From positions 1 through 21,807 of the forward strand of contig JANWKW010000120.1 of NCBI GenBank assembly GCA_025451135.1: a stretch of DNA of 21,807 nucleotides, given 5' to 3'. Position numbers and translations under genes: made by a program. The stretch comes from Vulcanimicrobiia bacterium. GTDB lineage: Bacteria; Vulcanimicrobiota; Vulcanimicrobiia; Vulcanimicrobiales; Vulcanimicrobiaceae. Below the pieces are notes generated by a model. The model was not told the origin of the DNA and did not search any database. It saw only the letters and a program-made list of their open reading frames with translations. Within the stretch, counting starts at the first letter, position 1; the number at the start of each line of letters is the position of its first letter. This document shows, one piece after another, positions 14,346 to 21,807 of this stretch.

Positions 14346-15120
14346 TACGCGCGTCGCAGCCGCGCTCCATTCGACGATCCGCGCGATCGTCGTACCGCAG
14401 ATCTCCCTCGACGCGATCCACCGGAAGGCGTCGCATCCGCGGCTCTCGGTCCCCGGTGCCTTCCCATACCTACGCGTCGCGATCGCGGCCGCCGCGCTTC
14501 TCGCGATCGCGATGCTCACGTTTCCCGCGAACTCGTCGGCGTTGATCCAGGGGATCGAGGCGCGATACCGCGCCGCGCTTCAGGCGCTCGGAGGGGTCGC
14601 CGGTCCGCCGGTACCGGACGCACTCATCTCCACCTTACGATCGCAGAGCGCCCTCGCAACGCTTCGAGCGGCGCGATCGCGCGTGCACTTCGCCCTGACC
14701 CCGCCCGCCGGATTGCCGAGCGACGTCGTCGGGCGGACGATTCGTACCGGTCCGAGCGGTCTCTATTCGAGTTCTACCGGGGGTTGGAGCGTCGGCCAGC
14801 CGAGCGTGTGGTTCTCGTACCGCCGGGCCGACGGACGTTCGTTCGAGCTGCGCGCCGAGCGCTACGACCCGAAGGCGCCGCTCACCGGGAAGTATATGTT
14901 CGAGGCGCTCGACGAGGGATCTGACGGGCGCCCCAGGATCGTCCGTCACCGGAACGTCGCTTGGCGCAACGGCGATCAGATCACCACCGTCGTCGCGCAA
15001 GGCATAAGTCTCGCAGAGATCGAGACGATCCGTCGAGCGATGCACGGCCTCGTTCTGCCGCAGCGCGAGCCGCATGCTCCCGGTCGCGGAGCGACGTCGA
15101 AGGTCTACGTGCTGCCGTAG
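14335..15120 (+). CDS. Single-pass membrane protein, probable anti-sigma factor
   Basis: The product has 261 residues. About 45 cytoplasmic residues (VAAALHSTIRAIVVPQISLD) precede one membrane helix (about 46-64, YLRVAIAAAALLAIAMLTF). An external domain of about 195 residues follows, with a repeated-strand character (VWFSYRRADGRSFELRAERY, IVRHRNVAWRNGDQITTVVA). The 11-bp overlap with the sigma factor, the single helix and the short cytoplasmic head argue for an anti-sigma factor. However, there is no HxxxCxxC zinc motif and no clear ASD sequence, so the assignment rests on context. The external part could be a DUF4367-like sensor. It converges on the next gene with 21 bp between stops and no obvious terminator. 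Confidence 0.75.
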   Translation: MSADTRVAAALHSTIRAIVVPQISLDAIHRKASHPRLSVPGAFPYLRVAIAAAALLAIAMLTFPANSSALIQGIEARYRAALQALGGVAGPPVPDALISTLRSQSALATLRAARSRVHFALTPPAGLPSDVVGRTIRTGPSGLYSSSTGGWSVGQPSVWFSYRRADGRSFELRAERYDPKAPLTGKYMFEALDEGSDGRPRIVRHRNVAWRNGDQITTVVAQGISLAEIETIRRAMHGLVLPQREPHAPGRGATSKVYVLP

Positions 15121-15141
15121 CGTCGCGGATGACGGTCGGGG

Positions 15142-16806
15142 CTAGAGCGACGAGGCGCGGGTGGCCACGATCTCCTCGCCGTTCTGGTGGAGGGTCAGCG
15201 ACACGACGTTGTTCGACGCATCCCGCGCGAACGTGATCTGCGCGTCGACGATCTTGTAGAAGAACGCGTCCCGCGCCGACGGATAGATCTGTGCCGCCCC
15301 CTGGCCGGTCAGCTGCGCGTAGAGGCGGTTCGCGCGCCGCGTCACCACGAACGAGATGCCCTGCCCGTTGTAGGTGCCGACGTAGCTTTGCAGCGTCGCG
15401 GGATCGAGCGCGATCTCGGCTGGGAACTGCGACGGCAGGCTCGCGACGACGGCCTGCCCGCCCGCGCCCAGCCGCACGGCCCGGAACGCCGCGTCGTGCT
15501 GCGAGAAATTGAAACCGACCACGTTCCCGCTCTGCAGGACGAACGAGACCGTCGCACCGACCTTGGCCGCCGCGAACGTGGCCGGCCCGGTGCGGACGTA
15601 CCGCAAGGCCGGCTGCGGATCCAGCGCGATCATCAGGTCGTCCGTCGATGTTCCCGGTGCGACGTGGAAGTTGATCCCCGCAGCCTGATAGCAGTAGACG
15701 CCGACGTACGACCGCGGGTCGACTTCGCTCGGGGCGATCGCGTGCGCGCACGAGGCGATCGGATACGACGGCGTCAGCACGTGCACCGCGATATCCGCGA
15801 CGGCGATGCCGTTGCTCATCACCACGACCCCGGTCTGACGATCCTTCGAGACGGCGACGAAGGCGTGGTAACCGGCGGTGTCGCCGCCGTGGCTGACGAC
15901 GCCGCTGACCGGGTTCGTCCACCAGACCAGGCCGATCTTGTGACCGGACTCACCGTCGGCGCGCGGTTGGTGGGCGAGCAGGCAGGCCCGCGCGAGCGGT
16001 CCCTGTCCCATGTTGCACCGCAGATACTTGAGCATGTCGATGACGTTGGAACGGATGCCTCCGGCGGGCGCTAACGCCTGGAAATGCCAGGAGCCGACCG
16101 GCGCACCGTCGGCGTGGCCGACCGCGAGTTGGACCGGGTCGTTCGGCGGCACCGTCGCCACCGTCGTCTCGCTCATGTGCAGCGGTTCGAAGACGCGCGC
16201 TTTGAGCAGCGCGGGATACGTCGTCCCGGCCTTGTTCGCAAGAGCCTGCCCGAGAACGCCGATGCCGAGGTTCGAGTACTCGTACGACGCGCCCGGAGCG
16301 CGCGTGAGCGCGTACCCGTTCAGGAACGCGTATAGATCGGCGGTTCCGTAGTCGGCATACGGATCGGCTCCCGCCATGTCGTCCATGTTCGTGGGCATCC
16401 GGGGGAGTCCCGACCGCTGCTCGGCGAGGTCGAGCAGCGTGATGGCTCTGCCGTCCTTCGATCCGACGTGCACGCCCGGCAGATACGCCGAGACGGGATC
16501 GCTCAGATGCACTTGCCCGAGCAGCACCATATCGGCGAGCACCGTGGCGGTGAACGTCTTGGTATCCGAGCCGATCTCGAAGAGCGTATGCGCGTCGAGC
16601 GGCCGCGCGTTGCCGCTCTGGCCCGCGACGTAGATCGACTGCTTCCCGTGGTCGATGACCCCGACGACGACGCCGATACCGGGCATCCCGGCGACGCGCG
16701 CGTCGAGCTGCTGCTGGAGCGTCGGTGCCGGCGGAGCCGCGATCGCTCCTCCCCGCGAAGCCACAGCCAAAAGAACCGCCATCATAGCCGCGATCGAACG
16801 TCTCAT
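15142..16806 (-). CDS. Secreted class C beta-lactamase-like serine hydrolase with two DUF3471-like domains
   Basis: The product has 554 residues from ATG at 16806, preceded by AGGGGG. Residues 1-24 are a Sec signal ending AIAA. The catalytic domain (about 28-380) has SDTK (Ser80, Lys83), YSN (177-179) and HGG (306-308, in place of KTG), as in the Beta-lactamase/EstB/PbpE family of esterases, DD-peptidases and D-aminopeptidases. Two tandem C-terminal repeats follow: SYVGVYCYQAAGIN... (about 396-475) and SYVGTYNGQGISF... (about 487-554), resembling the lipocalin-like DUF3471 domain. True beta-lactamase activity is not implied. It is the last gene of a - strand run, starting 31 bp after the LodB-like stop. 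Its role beside two oxidases is unclear. Confidence 0.93.
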   Translation of the reverse strand: MRRSIAAMMAVLLAVASRGGAIAAPPAPTLQQQLDARVAGMPGIGVVVGVIDHGKQSIYVAGQSGNARPLDAHTLFEIGSDTKTFTATVLADMVLLGQVHLSDPVSAYLPGVHVGSKDGRAITLLDLAEQRSGLPRMPTNMDDMAGADPYADYGTADLYAFLNGYALTRAPGASYEYSNLGIGVLGQALANKAGTTYPALLKARVFEPLHMSETTVATVPPNDPVQLAVGHADGAPVGSWHFQALAPAGGIRSNVIDMLKYLRCNMGQGPLARACLLAHQPRADGESGHKIGLVWWTNPVSGVVSHGGDTAGYHAFVAVSKDRQTGVVVMSNGIAVADIAVHVLTPSYPIASCAHAIAPSEVDPRSYVGVYCYQAAGINFHVAPGTSTDDLMIALDPQPALRYVRTGPATFAAAKVGATVSFVLQSGNVVGFNFSQHDAAFRAVRLGAGGQAVVASLPSQFPAEIALDPATLQSYVGTYNGQGISFVVTRRANRLYAQLTGQGAAQIYPSARDAFFYKIVDAQITFARDASNNVVSLTLHQNGEEIVATRASSL

Positions 16807-16837
16807 ATGCCCCCTGTTTCTCCCGATGGCGCCGATA

Positions 16838-17917
16838 CTACTTGCGGCGGGTCCAGAACGGGGCGCGAGCGAAGCGCCGCTCGCGGGAGTAGACCGACGT
16901 TCGCGCTGCGAGCACGGACCGGATCGCGGCGTCGATATCTTCCGCGTAGCGGGAAAGTAGACCGGCGTCACCTTCGAGCATCGCGGCGGCCGCGAAAGCT
17001 GCCCTGCGTCCCGACCAGAGGGCCGTCGTCAATCCGTGCGATGATAGCGGGTCGAACGCGGCCGCCGCGTCGCCGGCCGCCGCCCATCCCTCTCCCGCGA
17101 CCGGCTGCAGCCACGTGGTCGCCGCGCTCGCGAGCCGCGGCGGCTCGTCGATCGCGTAGTCCGCGCTCTCGAGCCAACGCGCGATCGATCGCGTCCCTGC
17201 GATCATCCGCGCCCAAGCTCGCGCGTCGCGCGTGATGCCGCGCGGCAAGCGATCGGGATCGGAGAAGAACGCGAGGGCGAGCCTCAGGTCCGGCAAGAGC
17301 GTCGCATACCACCACCCGTCCTCGACCGCTTCGATCAGCGTCGCCGCCGTGGGCGCGACCTCGCCGCCGGTCTGCCGGAGGAAGGCGTAGGCCGCGACGG
17401 ATCGAGCGGCACGCCGCCGCACTCCCGCACCGCGCGCGATCACGGCCGCGCGGCCGCTGCAATCGATCGCGAAGCGTGCGTGCAGACGCTCGCCGCCGGT
17501 CAGCTGCAAGGTCCAACCGGCGCCGGTCGGCAGCGCCCGTTCGACCGTTCCGGCGATCGCGGCTCCGGTCGCCTCGATGGCGTCGCGCAGCATCCGGTCG
17601 AACGCGGGGCGATCGAGCACGTAGGCGAGACCCCCGGATGGGACGAGCGGATTCGCCTGCGCGAGCAGCGCCGAGCCCCAGGCGGAGTAGCGGAGGTTCG
17701 CCGGCCGGTGCGGGCCGGCGGCGAAGGCTTCAGCGAGCCCGAGGTCCGTCAACAGGTCGACGCCCGCCGCGGCCAACGACTCGCCGATGCGATCGCCCGG
17801 TGCGTTGCCCGGCGCGATCGCCGCGACCCGATACCCGCTTCCCGCGAGGGTCAGCGCCGCTGCAGCGGCCGCCGTTCCGCCGCCGACGATCGCGACGTCG
17901 ACCGGATCGTGCTTCAA
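16838..17917 (-). CDS. lodB: LodB-like FAD-dependent oxidoreductase (CTQ maturation flavoprotein)
   Basis: The product has 359 residues. A Rossmann FAD-binding start (VDVAIVGGGTAAAAAALTLA) opens the protein. Further in are DGWWYATLLPDLRLALAF and GDAAAAFDPLSSHG, the layout of tryptophan-halogenase-like flavoproteins, to which LodB belongs. In Marinomonas mediterranea, LodB is required to form the cysteine tryptophylquinone of LodA in the cytoplasm. The gene starts with TTG at 17917, 12 bp after the LodA-like stop, the known lodA-lodB order. There is no signal peptide, consistent with a cytoplasmic maturase. It lacks the halogenase WxWxIP motif, so halogenation is unlikely. The assignment rests on family features plus adjacency. 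Confidence 0.88.
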   Translation of the reverse strand: MKHDPVDVAIVGGGTAAAAAALTLAGSGYRVAAIAPGNAPGDRIGESLAAAGVDLLTDLGLAEAFAAGPHRPANLRYSAWGSALLAQANPLVPSGGLAYVLDRPAFDRMLRDAIEATGAAIAGTVERALPTGAGWTLQLTGGERLHARFAIDCSGRAAVIARGAGVRRRAARSVAAYAFLRQTGGEVAPTAATLIEAVEDGWWYATLLPDLRLALAFFSDPDRLPRGITRDARAWARMIAGTRSIARWLESADYAIDEPPRLASAATTWLQPVAGEGWAAAGDAAAAFDPLSSHGLTTALWSGRRAAFAAAAMLEGDAGLLSRYAEDIDAAIRSVLAARTSVYSRERRFARAPFWTRRK

Positions 17918-17929
17918 TCGAGGCCCGTG

Positions 17930-19876
17930 CTATTCGCGCGAGAGATCCATCGAACCGCGATCGACCTCGACGTAGAGCGTCGCGGGGATCTCGGGCGGTC
18001 GATGCGGATCGCGCGGCCCGGGGCGGCGTACGACCACGCCCATCCGGTTCCACAGGTAGACCATCCGGTTGAGGCCGTCGGTGTAGCTCGCGCTCGCGTG
18101 ATACCCGATCCCGGCCGCGCCGCGCGACCAGGCGACCCGGTTCTCGAAGAACTTCACGCGCTCGCCGGCCGGCAGCCGCGCATCCATGACGACGTCGTAA
18201 TAGGCTTCCGGCAAGACGTCGACCGGCAGCAGCGCCGGCCACCACGTCGCGGTCGGAAAGTCGTTCGCGAACGTGACGTGTTGACAGCTGAACGCATCGC
18301 ATTGCCAGGGAATGCCCATCCAGCGCGTCAGATCACCCGGCATCTGCGGCCCGATCGCCGCCGGCGTTCCGCGATAGCCGGAAAAGGCGCGCTCCGGGGT
18401 GAGCAGCGGTCCCAGGTCTTGGACGAGGCTCGGCGATCGGTCCGTCGCCGGCGCGATGCGATACGGTCCGCGATAGAGTTCGCGATGGCGCAGCGGCCAC
18501 GTCAATTCCACGCCCGGGTGGAACGCGCCGCCCGAACACGTCTCCAGGACCGCGCGCGTCAGCGCGTCCGGCCGCTGCGCGAGCGGGATCTCTTCGAGCG
18601 CGGCGATCTCCGGCTCGTCGAGCGGGCCCAGATCGTCGACGAACGCGCCGTCGCGCCAGGCTTGCAGCGCGGCATATTGCCGCGCCGGGATGCGGAACCA
18701 GCGCAATGGCGAGCCGGCGTAGTTGATGCCGTCCCCGAGCATCGGCGGAAGCTTGTCGGTCGGCTGCGCGTCGCTGCCGGGATCGCGGAACGCCTCGACC
18801 ACCGTCGCGCGAACCGCTCTGTTGGCCGGGCCCGGATCGCGGAGCCGCGCGAGCAGATCCGGAGCGTCGAAGCTCCCGAGATCGAGCCAACGCCGCTGCA
18901 GATTCGCCGCCGCCGCGACCCACTCCATGAGCGCGACGCGCCGGAAGAGCGGATAGATGTCCTTCCGGAACGAGAGCGGCCGTTCGGAGGGCTCGGCCCA
19001 GCCGGCGGCGACGTTGACGTCCGTCAGCACGTCGTAGAGCGAGACGAACGGCGGGATCTCCGGCGCGAAGTCCGGCCCGCAGCAGGCGATCCACGCGTTC
19101 TCCGCGTCCATCGCAGGACCGCCCGCGATGCGCACGCGCGCGCGCACCACGCCGTCGCACCAGTCGTCGTACCAGCCGTCGTTGTCGGAGAAGTTCGTGA
19201 TCGGGTTGTTCGGGATCGCCGACCGCGAGTCGCCGGCGCCGGGAAAGACCAGCAGCCGTCCGGCTTCGTCCGTCCGCAGTTCGCCGAGCTTCACGTCGAG
19301 CGTCTTCCAGAAGCGGCCGACCATGGCGTACGCCGGGTCGCCGCCGTGCGGGTTGGCGTTCGCGCCCGCGATCGACCTCGGTCCGGGATCGACGACGAGC
19401 GTCGCGGCCCGCTCCGCATCGCCGACGAAGGATTGGTTGCGCTTCTGTCCCGGCAGACCGGGTGCGAGATCGCCGTTGTCGAGCGGATTATTGAAGCCGT
19501 ACCATGCGGCCTTGGTATTGGCGACGTGGACGGTCCACTCGATCGACGCGTCCTTCGCCGTCACTTCGCGCACGACGTTGCCGGCCGCGTCGAACCCGAA
19601 GATGCGGAAGCGCTGCACCTGTTTCTTGATCCGGTCGGCTCCGTCTTTGTACGATCCGTCGCGCAGGGCGGGCATTCCGGGGATCTCGGGGGCCAGGAAC
19701 CACTTCGGGCTGTTGCCGACCCGGCTCACGCCGAGCGCCGGGAAGATCGCGAGCCGCACGATCGTCCCGTCCGACGTCGATCCGACCGCATCGCGCGCGA
19801 ACGCGGCCCGCGCCGTCAACGATCCGGCGATGGGCAGCACGCCCAGACCGGCCAAGAAATCGCGTCGCTTCGACAT
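17930..19876 (-). CDS. lodA: LodA-like cysteine tryptophylquinone amino-acid oxidase, Tat signal
   Basis: The product has 648 residues from ATG at 19876. LodA-family enzymes oxidise an amino-acid amine (lysine epsilon for LodA, glycine for GoxA), giving H2O2 and NH3. Family stretches include NTKAAWYGFNNPLDNGDLAP, FSDNDGWYDDWCDGVV and GAFHPGVELTWPLRH. Asp527-x3-Cys531 in DAFSC matches the spacing of LodA Asp512 and Cys516, the maturation Asp and the CTQ Cys. Trp583 in FENRVAW is my best candidate for the CTQ Trp (LodA Trp581). The N-terminus carries KRRDFLAG and an Ala-rich core, a Tat signal, which fits export after cofactor formation. It lies 4 bp after the upstream flavin oxidase and 12 bp before LodB. 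The substrate is unknown. Confidence 0.92.
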   Translation of the reverse strand: MSKRRDFLAGLGVLPIAGSLTARAAFARDAVGSTSDGTIVRLAIFPALGVSRVGNSPKWFLAPEIPGMPALRDGSYKDGADRIKKQVQRFRIFGFDAAGNVVREVTAKDASIEWTVHVANTKAAWYGFNNPLDNGDLAPGLPGQKRNQSFVGDAERAATLVVDPGPRSIAGANANPHGGDPAYAMVGRFWKTLDVKLGELRTDEAGRLLVFPGAGDSRSAIPNNPITNFSDNDGWYDDWCDGVVRARVRIAGGPAMDAENAWIACCGPDFAPEIPPFVSLYDVLTDVNVAAGWAEPSERPLSFRKDIYPLFRRVALMEWVAAAANLQRRWLDLGSFDAPDLLARLRDPGPANRAVRATVVEAFRDPGSDAQPTDKLPPMLGDGINYAGSPLRWFRIPARQYAALQAWRDGAFVDDLGPLDEPEIAALEEIPLAQRPDALTRAVLETCSGGAFHPGVELTWPLRHRELYRGPYRIAPATDRSPSLVQDLGPLLTPERAFSGYRGTPAAIGPQMPGDLTRWMGIPWQCDAFSCQHVTFANDFPTATWWPALLPVDVLPEAYYDVVMDARLPAGERVKFFENRVAWSRGAAGIGYHASASYTDGLNRMVYLWNRMGVVVRRPGPRDPHRPPEIPATLYVEVDRGSMDLSRE

Positions 19877-19880
19877 CCCG

Positions 19881-21305
19881 CTATCCCGGGATGGCTTCGG
19901 CGAAGGCGAACGTGCCGGACGGGTCGACGCGCCTCTTGATGGCTTCGAGCCGCTCCAGATTGCTGCCGTGATAGGCGGCTTTCCAGTCGACGAGCGACGG
20001 ATCGATGAAGTTCTGGTACGCACCGCCGCCCGCGAGCGGCACGATGGTCGCGTAATAGGCGTCCAGCCACGCGAGATTCTGCTCGAGCACGGCATCGGGC
20101 GTGGTCTTCTGCCAATAGAGCTCGATCGAACTCAACCAACTGCTGCTGCGGTGGACGAACGCCGTGTCGCCGGGCTTGCGGGCGTTGACGCGACCGCCGG
20201 TCTGGAAGATCTTGAAAGCGGCTTCGCGCGCGGTCTTCGGATAGCGTCGCAGCCCGTCGAAGATCGCCGCGACGGCCCGGTGGTCGATCCGCCGATCGAA
20301 GAATCGCGATCGCTCCTGATAGTAGGCCGGCACGCCCGGCTCGGCCAGAAAGGCCTGCGCCTTCCAGTATGGTTCGCGCACCACGCTCCCGGTCGGCTCG
20401 GCGATCGCGTAGACGTCCGCCAACATCGCGCGCAGGTCCGCGGGCGTCCCCTCGAACTGACCGAGCAGCTGCACCTTGATGCCGGACGTCGCCGTCGGCG
20501 CGATCGCCGAGACCTTGGAGCCCAGCGCGTCGGGCGCGCGATCCAGGATGTCGACCAGCCGCGCGAACACGTCCTCGGGCCGCACGTCCCAGATGAGATT
20601 GAAGACGGTCCGCGTGCCGACCTCGTACGTGCGGAACGAGAACGACGTGTTGATGCCGAAGTTGCCGCCGCCCGCGCCGCGGCACGCCCACATCAGGTCG
20701 TCGCCGTCCGCGAGCCGGTGGATCGCTCCATCGGCCGTCACGATCTCGGTCGCGACCAGACGGTCCGCCGTGATGCCGTGAGCGCGCATGTTGAACCCGA
20801 TCCCGCCGCCCAGGACCAGTCCCGCGATGCCGACGCTCGGGCAGCGGCCGTGCGTGATCGCGAGGTTGCGATGCCTGAAGGCCGCCTCGAAGGTCGCGTT
20901 GCGCGAGCCGCCCCCCAGGGTCGCGATGCCGGTCGACTCGTCGAAGACGACCGCGTCCATCTCGCGCAGGTCGATCAGCAGTCCGCCGGTCGTCGAGTAG
21001 CCGGCGTAGGAATGGCCGCCCGATCGCGCCGCCAGCGGGACGCCGTTCTCGCGCGCCCACAGGATCGACGCGCTCACGTCGCGGGCCGTCCTACAGCGGG
21101 CGATGCCGAGCGGAAGGCGCGACGCGTAGCGCAAGTTGTTCGGCCGCGCGTACGCCGCGAAGCCCGCATCGCCGGGACGCACCACGGTACCCGAGAGGCG
21201 CTTCGCAAGCGCGTCCCACGGCAGCCGGGGCATCGCTCCGAGCAGCGGACGCGCCAGTACCGCGGCGCCGGCCGCCCCGAACAGAAACGCTCGCCGGTCG
21301 ATCAT
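19881..21305 (-). CDS. BBE-like bicovalent FAD oxidase, Tat-exported
   Basis: The product has 474 residues. Residues 1-23 carry a Tat motif (DRRAFLFG) and hydrophobic stretch. The FAD_binding_4 domain carries RSGGHSYAGYS with His98 and THGRCPSVGIAGLVLGGGIG with Cys155, the two residues that attach FAD covalently in berberine-bridge-enzyme-like oxidases. The C-terminal BBE motif (YQNFIDPSLVDWKAAYHGSN) completes the fold. Such enzymes oxidise carbohydrates, alcohols or amines and reduce O2 to H2O2. It is the first gene of the oxidase run: its stop lies 4 bp before the LodA-like start. ATG at 21305 has no clear Shine-Dalgarno and starts 36 bp after the flagellin stop, so a promoter could lie within the flagellin gene or transcription could continue from it. 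Confidence 0.95.
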   Translation of the reverse strand: MIDRRAFLFGAAGAAVLARPLLGAMPRLPWDALAKRLSGTVVRPGDAGFAAYARPNNLRYASRLPLGIARCRTARDVSASILWARENGVPLAARSGGHSYAGYSTTGGLLIDLREMDAVVFDESTGIATLGGGSRNATFEAAFRHRNLAITHGRCPSVGIAGLVLGGGIGFNMRAHGITADRLVATEIVTADGAIHRLADGDDLMWACRGAGGGNFGINTSFSFRTYEVGTRTVFNLIWDVRPEDVFARLVDILDRAPDALGSKVSAIAPTATSGIKVQLLGQFEGTPADLRAMLADVYAIAEPTGSVVREPYWKAQAFLAEPGVPAYYQERSRFFDRRIDHRAVAAIFDGLRRYPKTAREAAFKIFQTGGRVNARKPGDTAFVHRSSSWLSSIELYWQKTTPDAVLEQNLAWLDAYYATIVPLAGGGAYQNFIDPSLVDWKAAYHGSNLERLEAIKRRVDPSGTFAFAEAIPG

Positions 21306-21341
21306 ACCGGCGAGCGTTCACGGTCGGTCGCGGCCGCCCTT

Positions 21342-21807
21342 TTACCTGAAGAGACCGATGACCGATTGGGCGTTCGAGTTGCTCTGGGCCAGCACCGAGG
21401 TGCCGACCTGGACCAGGATCTGGAGCTTCGTGAACTCGGTCGTCTCCCCACCGACGTTGAGATCGCGTATCTGCGACTCGGACGCCTGCAGATTGACCGC
21501 CGCGATGTTGTCGTTGTTCTCGTCCTCGTTCAGCCGCACCACGACCGCGCCGAGATTGGCCTGCTGCTGCAGGATCGTCTTGAGGGCGATGTCGATCTGG
21601 CCGATCGCGTCCTCCGCCCCGAGCGACGGATTGGACGACGACGAGACCGCCAGGTTGATATTCGATATTCGAAGGGCCTCGGTGTTGGTCGCCTGGAGCC
21701 CGACCTGGATGGTATCGCCCTCGTTCGCGCCGGATTGGAAGTTGAACGCGGGATTGCTCGGATTGGTCAGCGCCGCGACGTTCTGGCTGACCTTGATATA
21801 TGCGGTC
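21342..21807 (-). CDS. Flagellin, C-terminal part (5' end outside window)
   Basis: The frame runs without a stop from the right edge to TAA at 21342, giving 154 residues. The C-terminal flagellin domain is clear: IGQIDIALKTILQQQANLGA, VVRLNEDENNDNIAAVNLQA, SESQIRDLNVGGETTEFTKL, and a terminal helix ILVQVGTSVLAQSNSNAQSV ending GLFR. This is the D0 helix that packs inside the filament and is read by the flagellar export machinery. Upstream residues (TIQVGLQATNTEALRISNIN) belong to the D1 region. An internal GTG at 21542 is not a start. I see no strong terminator in the 36 bp before the oxidase gene. Confidence 0.95.
   Translation of the reverse strand, partial: TAYIKVSQNVAALTNPSNPAFNFQSGANEGDTIQVGLQATNTEALRISNINLAVSSSSNPSLGAEDAIGQIDIALKTILQQQANLGAVVVRLNEDENNDNIAAVNLQASESQIRDLNVGGETTEFTKLQILVQVGTSVLAQSNSNAQSVIGLFR

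Noticed and set aside
16838..17917. Tryptophan halogenase
   Set aside because: The fold is related, but the WxWxIP motif is not seen and the gene sits directly after lodA, so LodB fits better.
17480..19939. A long + strand frame opposite lodA and lodB
   Set aside because: Its composition (Arg, Val, Glu, Asp runs) mirrors the coding strand's GC3 bias. The opposite strand gives clear LodA and LodB features.

Overview
The window is high-GC bacterial chromosome, roughly two thirds G+C by eye, and densely packed. It has no tRNA, rRNA, CRISPR array or transposase, and the longest gap between genes is about 200 bp. A flagellin, an ECF sigma factor, several Tat-exported oxidases, a cyanovirin-like lectin and a LodA/LodB pair point to a free-living, probably soil, motile bacterium. 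The mix would suit a candidate phylum such as Eremiobacterota, but that is a guess, because the window holds no phylogenetic marker.

Positions 1-7250 read mostly on the + strand. First come the 3' end of a cytochrome P450, a thiol/glutathione peroxidase and an overlapping membrane GAF-type sensor that has no kinase domain. A secreted helical protein (- strand) diverges from a secreted two-repeat CVNH (cyanovirin-N-like) lectin, which ends in a long hairpin. A DHA2-type MFS exporter follows, then an Asp-box beta-propeller gene whose stop overlaps the start of a MoaD/ThiS-like protein ending in Gly-Gly. A class A beta-lactamase-fold protein without a visible signal peptide closes the block.

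Positions 7255-10923 hold an unknown - strand gene, then a two-gene unit: a GH1 glycoside hydrolase and an ACS-type MFS permease joined by a GTGA overlap. The GH1 is the most unusual gene here. Its barrel is interrupted, in frame, by 167 codons that read as one lobe of an amino-acid ABC-transporter binding protein (SBP_bac_3 type). The halves of that lobe are in circularly permuted order, and both catalytic glutamates of the GH1 are kept.

Positions 10936-15120 hold a small unknown - strand gene, a Tat-exported copper amine oxidase (- strand), a 53-residue acidic protein, and an ECF sigma factor overlapped by a single-pass membrane protein that is probably its anti-sigma factor.

Positions 15142-21305 form a tight four-gene - strand run: a Tat-exported BBE-type flavin oxidase, a Tat-exported LodA-like cysteine tryptophylquinone oxidase, its LodB-like flavoprotein maturase, and a class C beta-lactamase-like secreted serine hydrolase with two C-terminal DUF3471-like domains. 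Together with the copper amine oxidase, this puts three cofactor-bearing oxidases, all expected to make H2O2 outside the cytoplasm, within 10 kb. The window ends inside a flagellin gene on the - strand.
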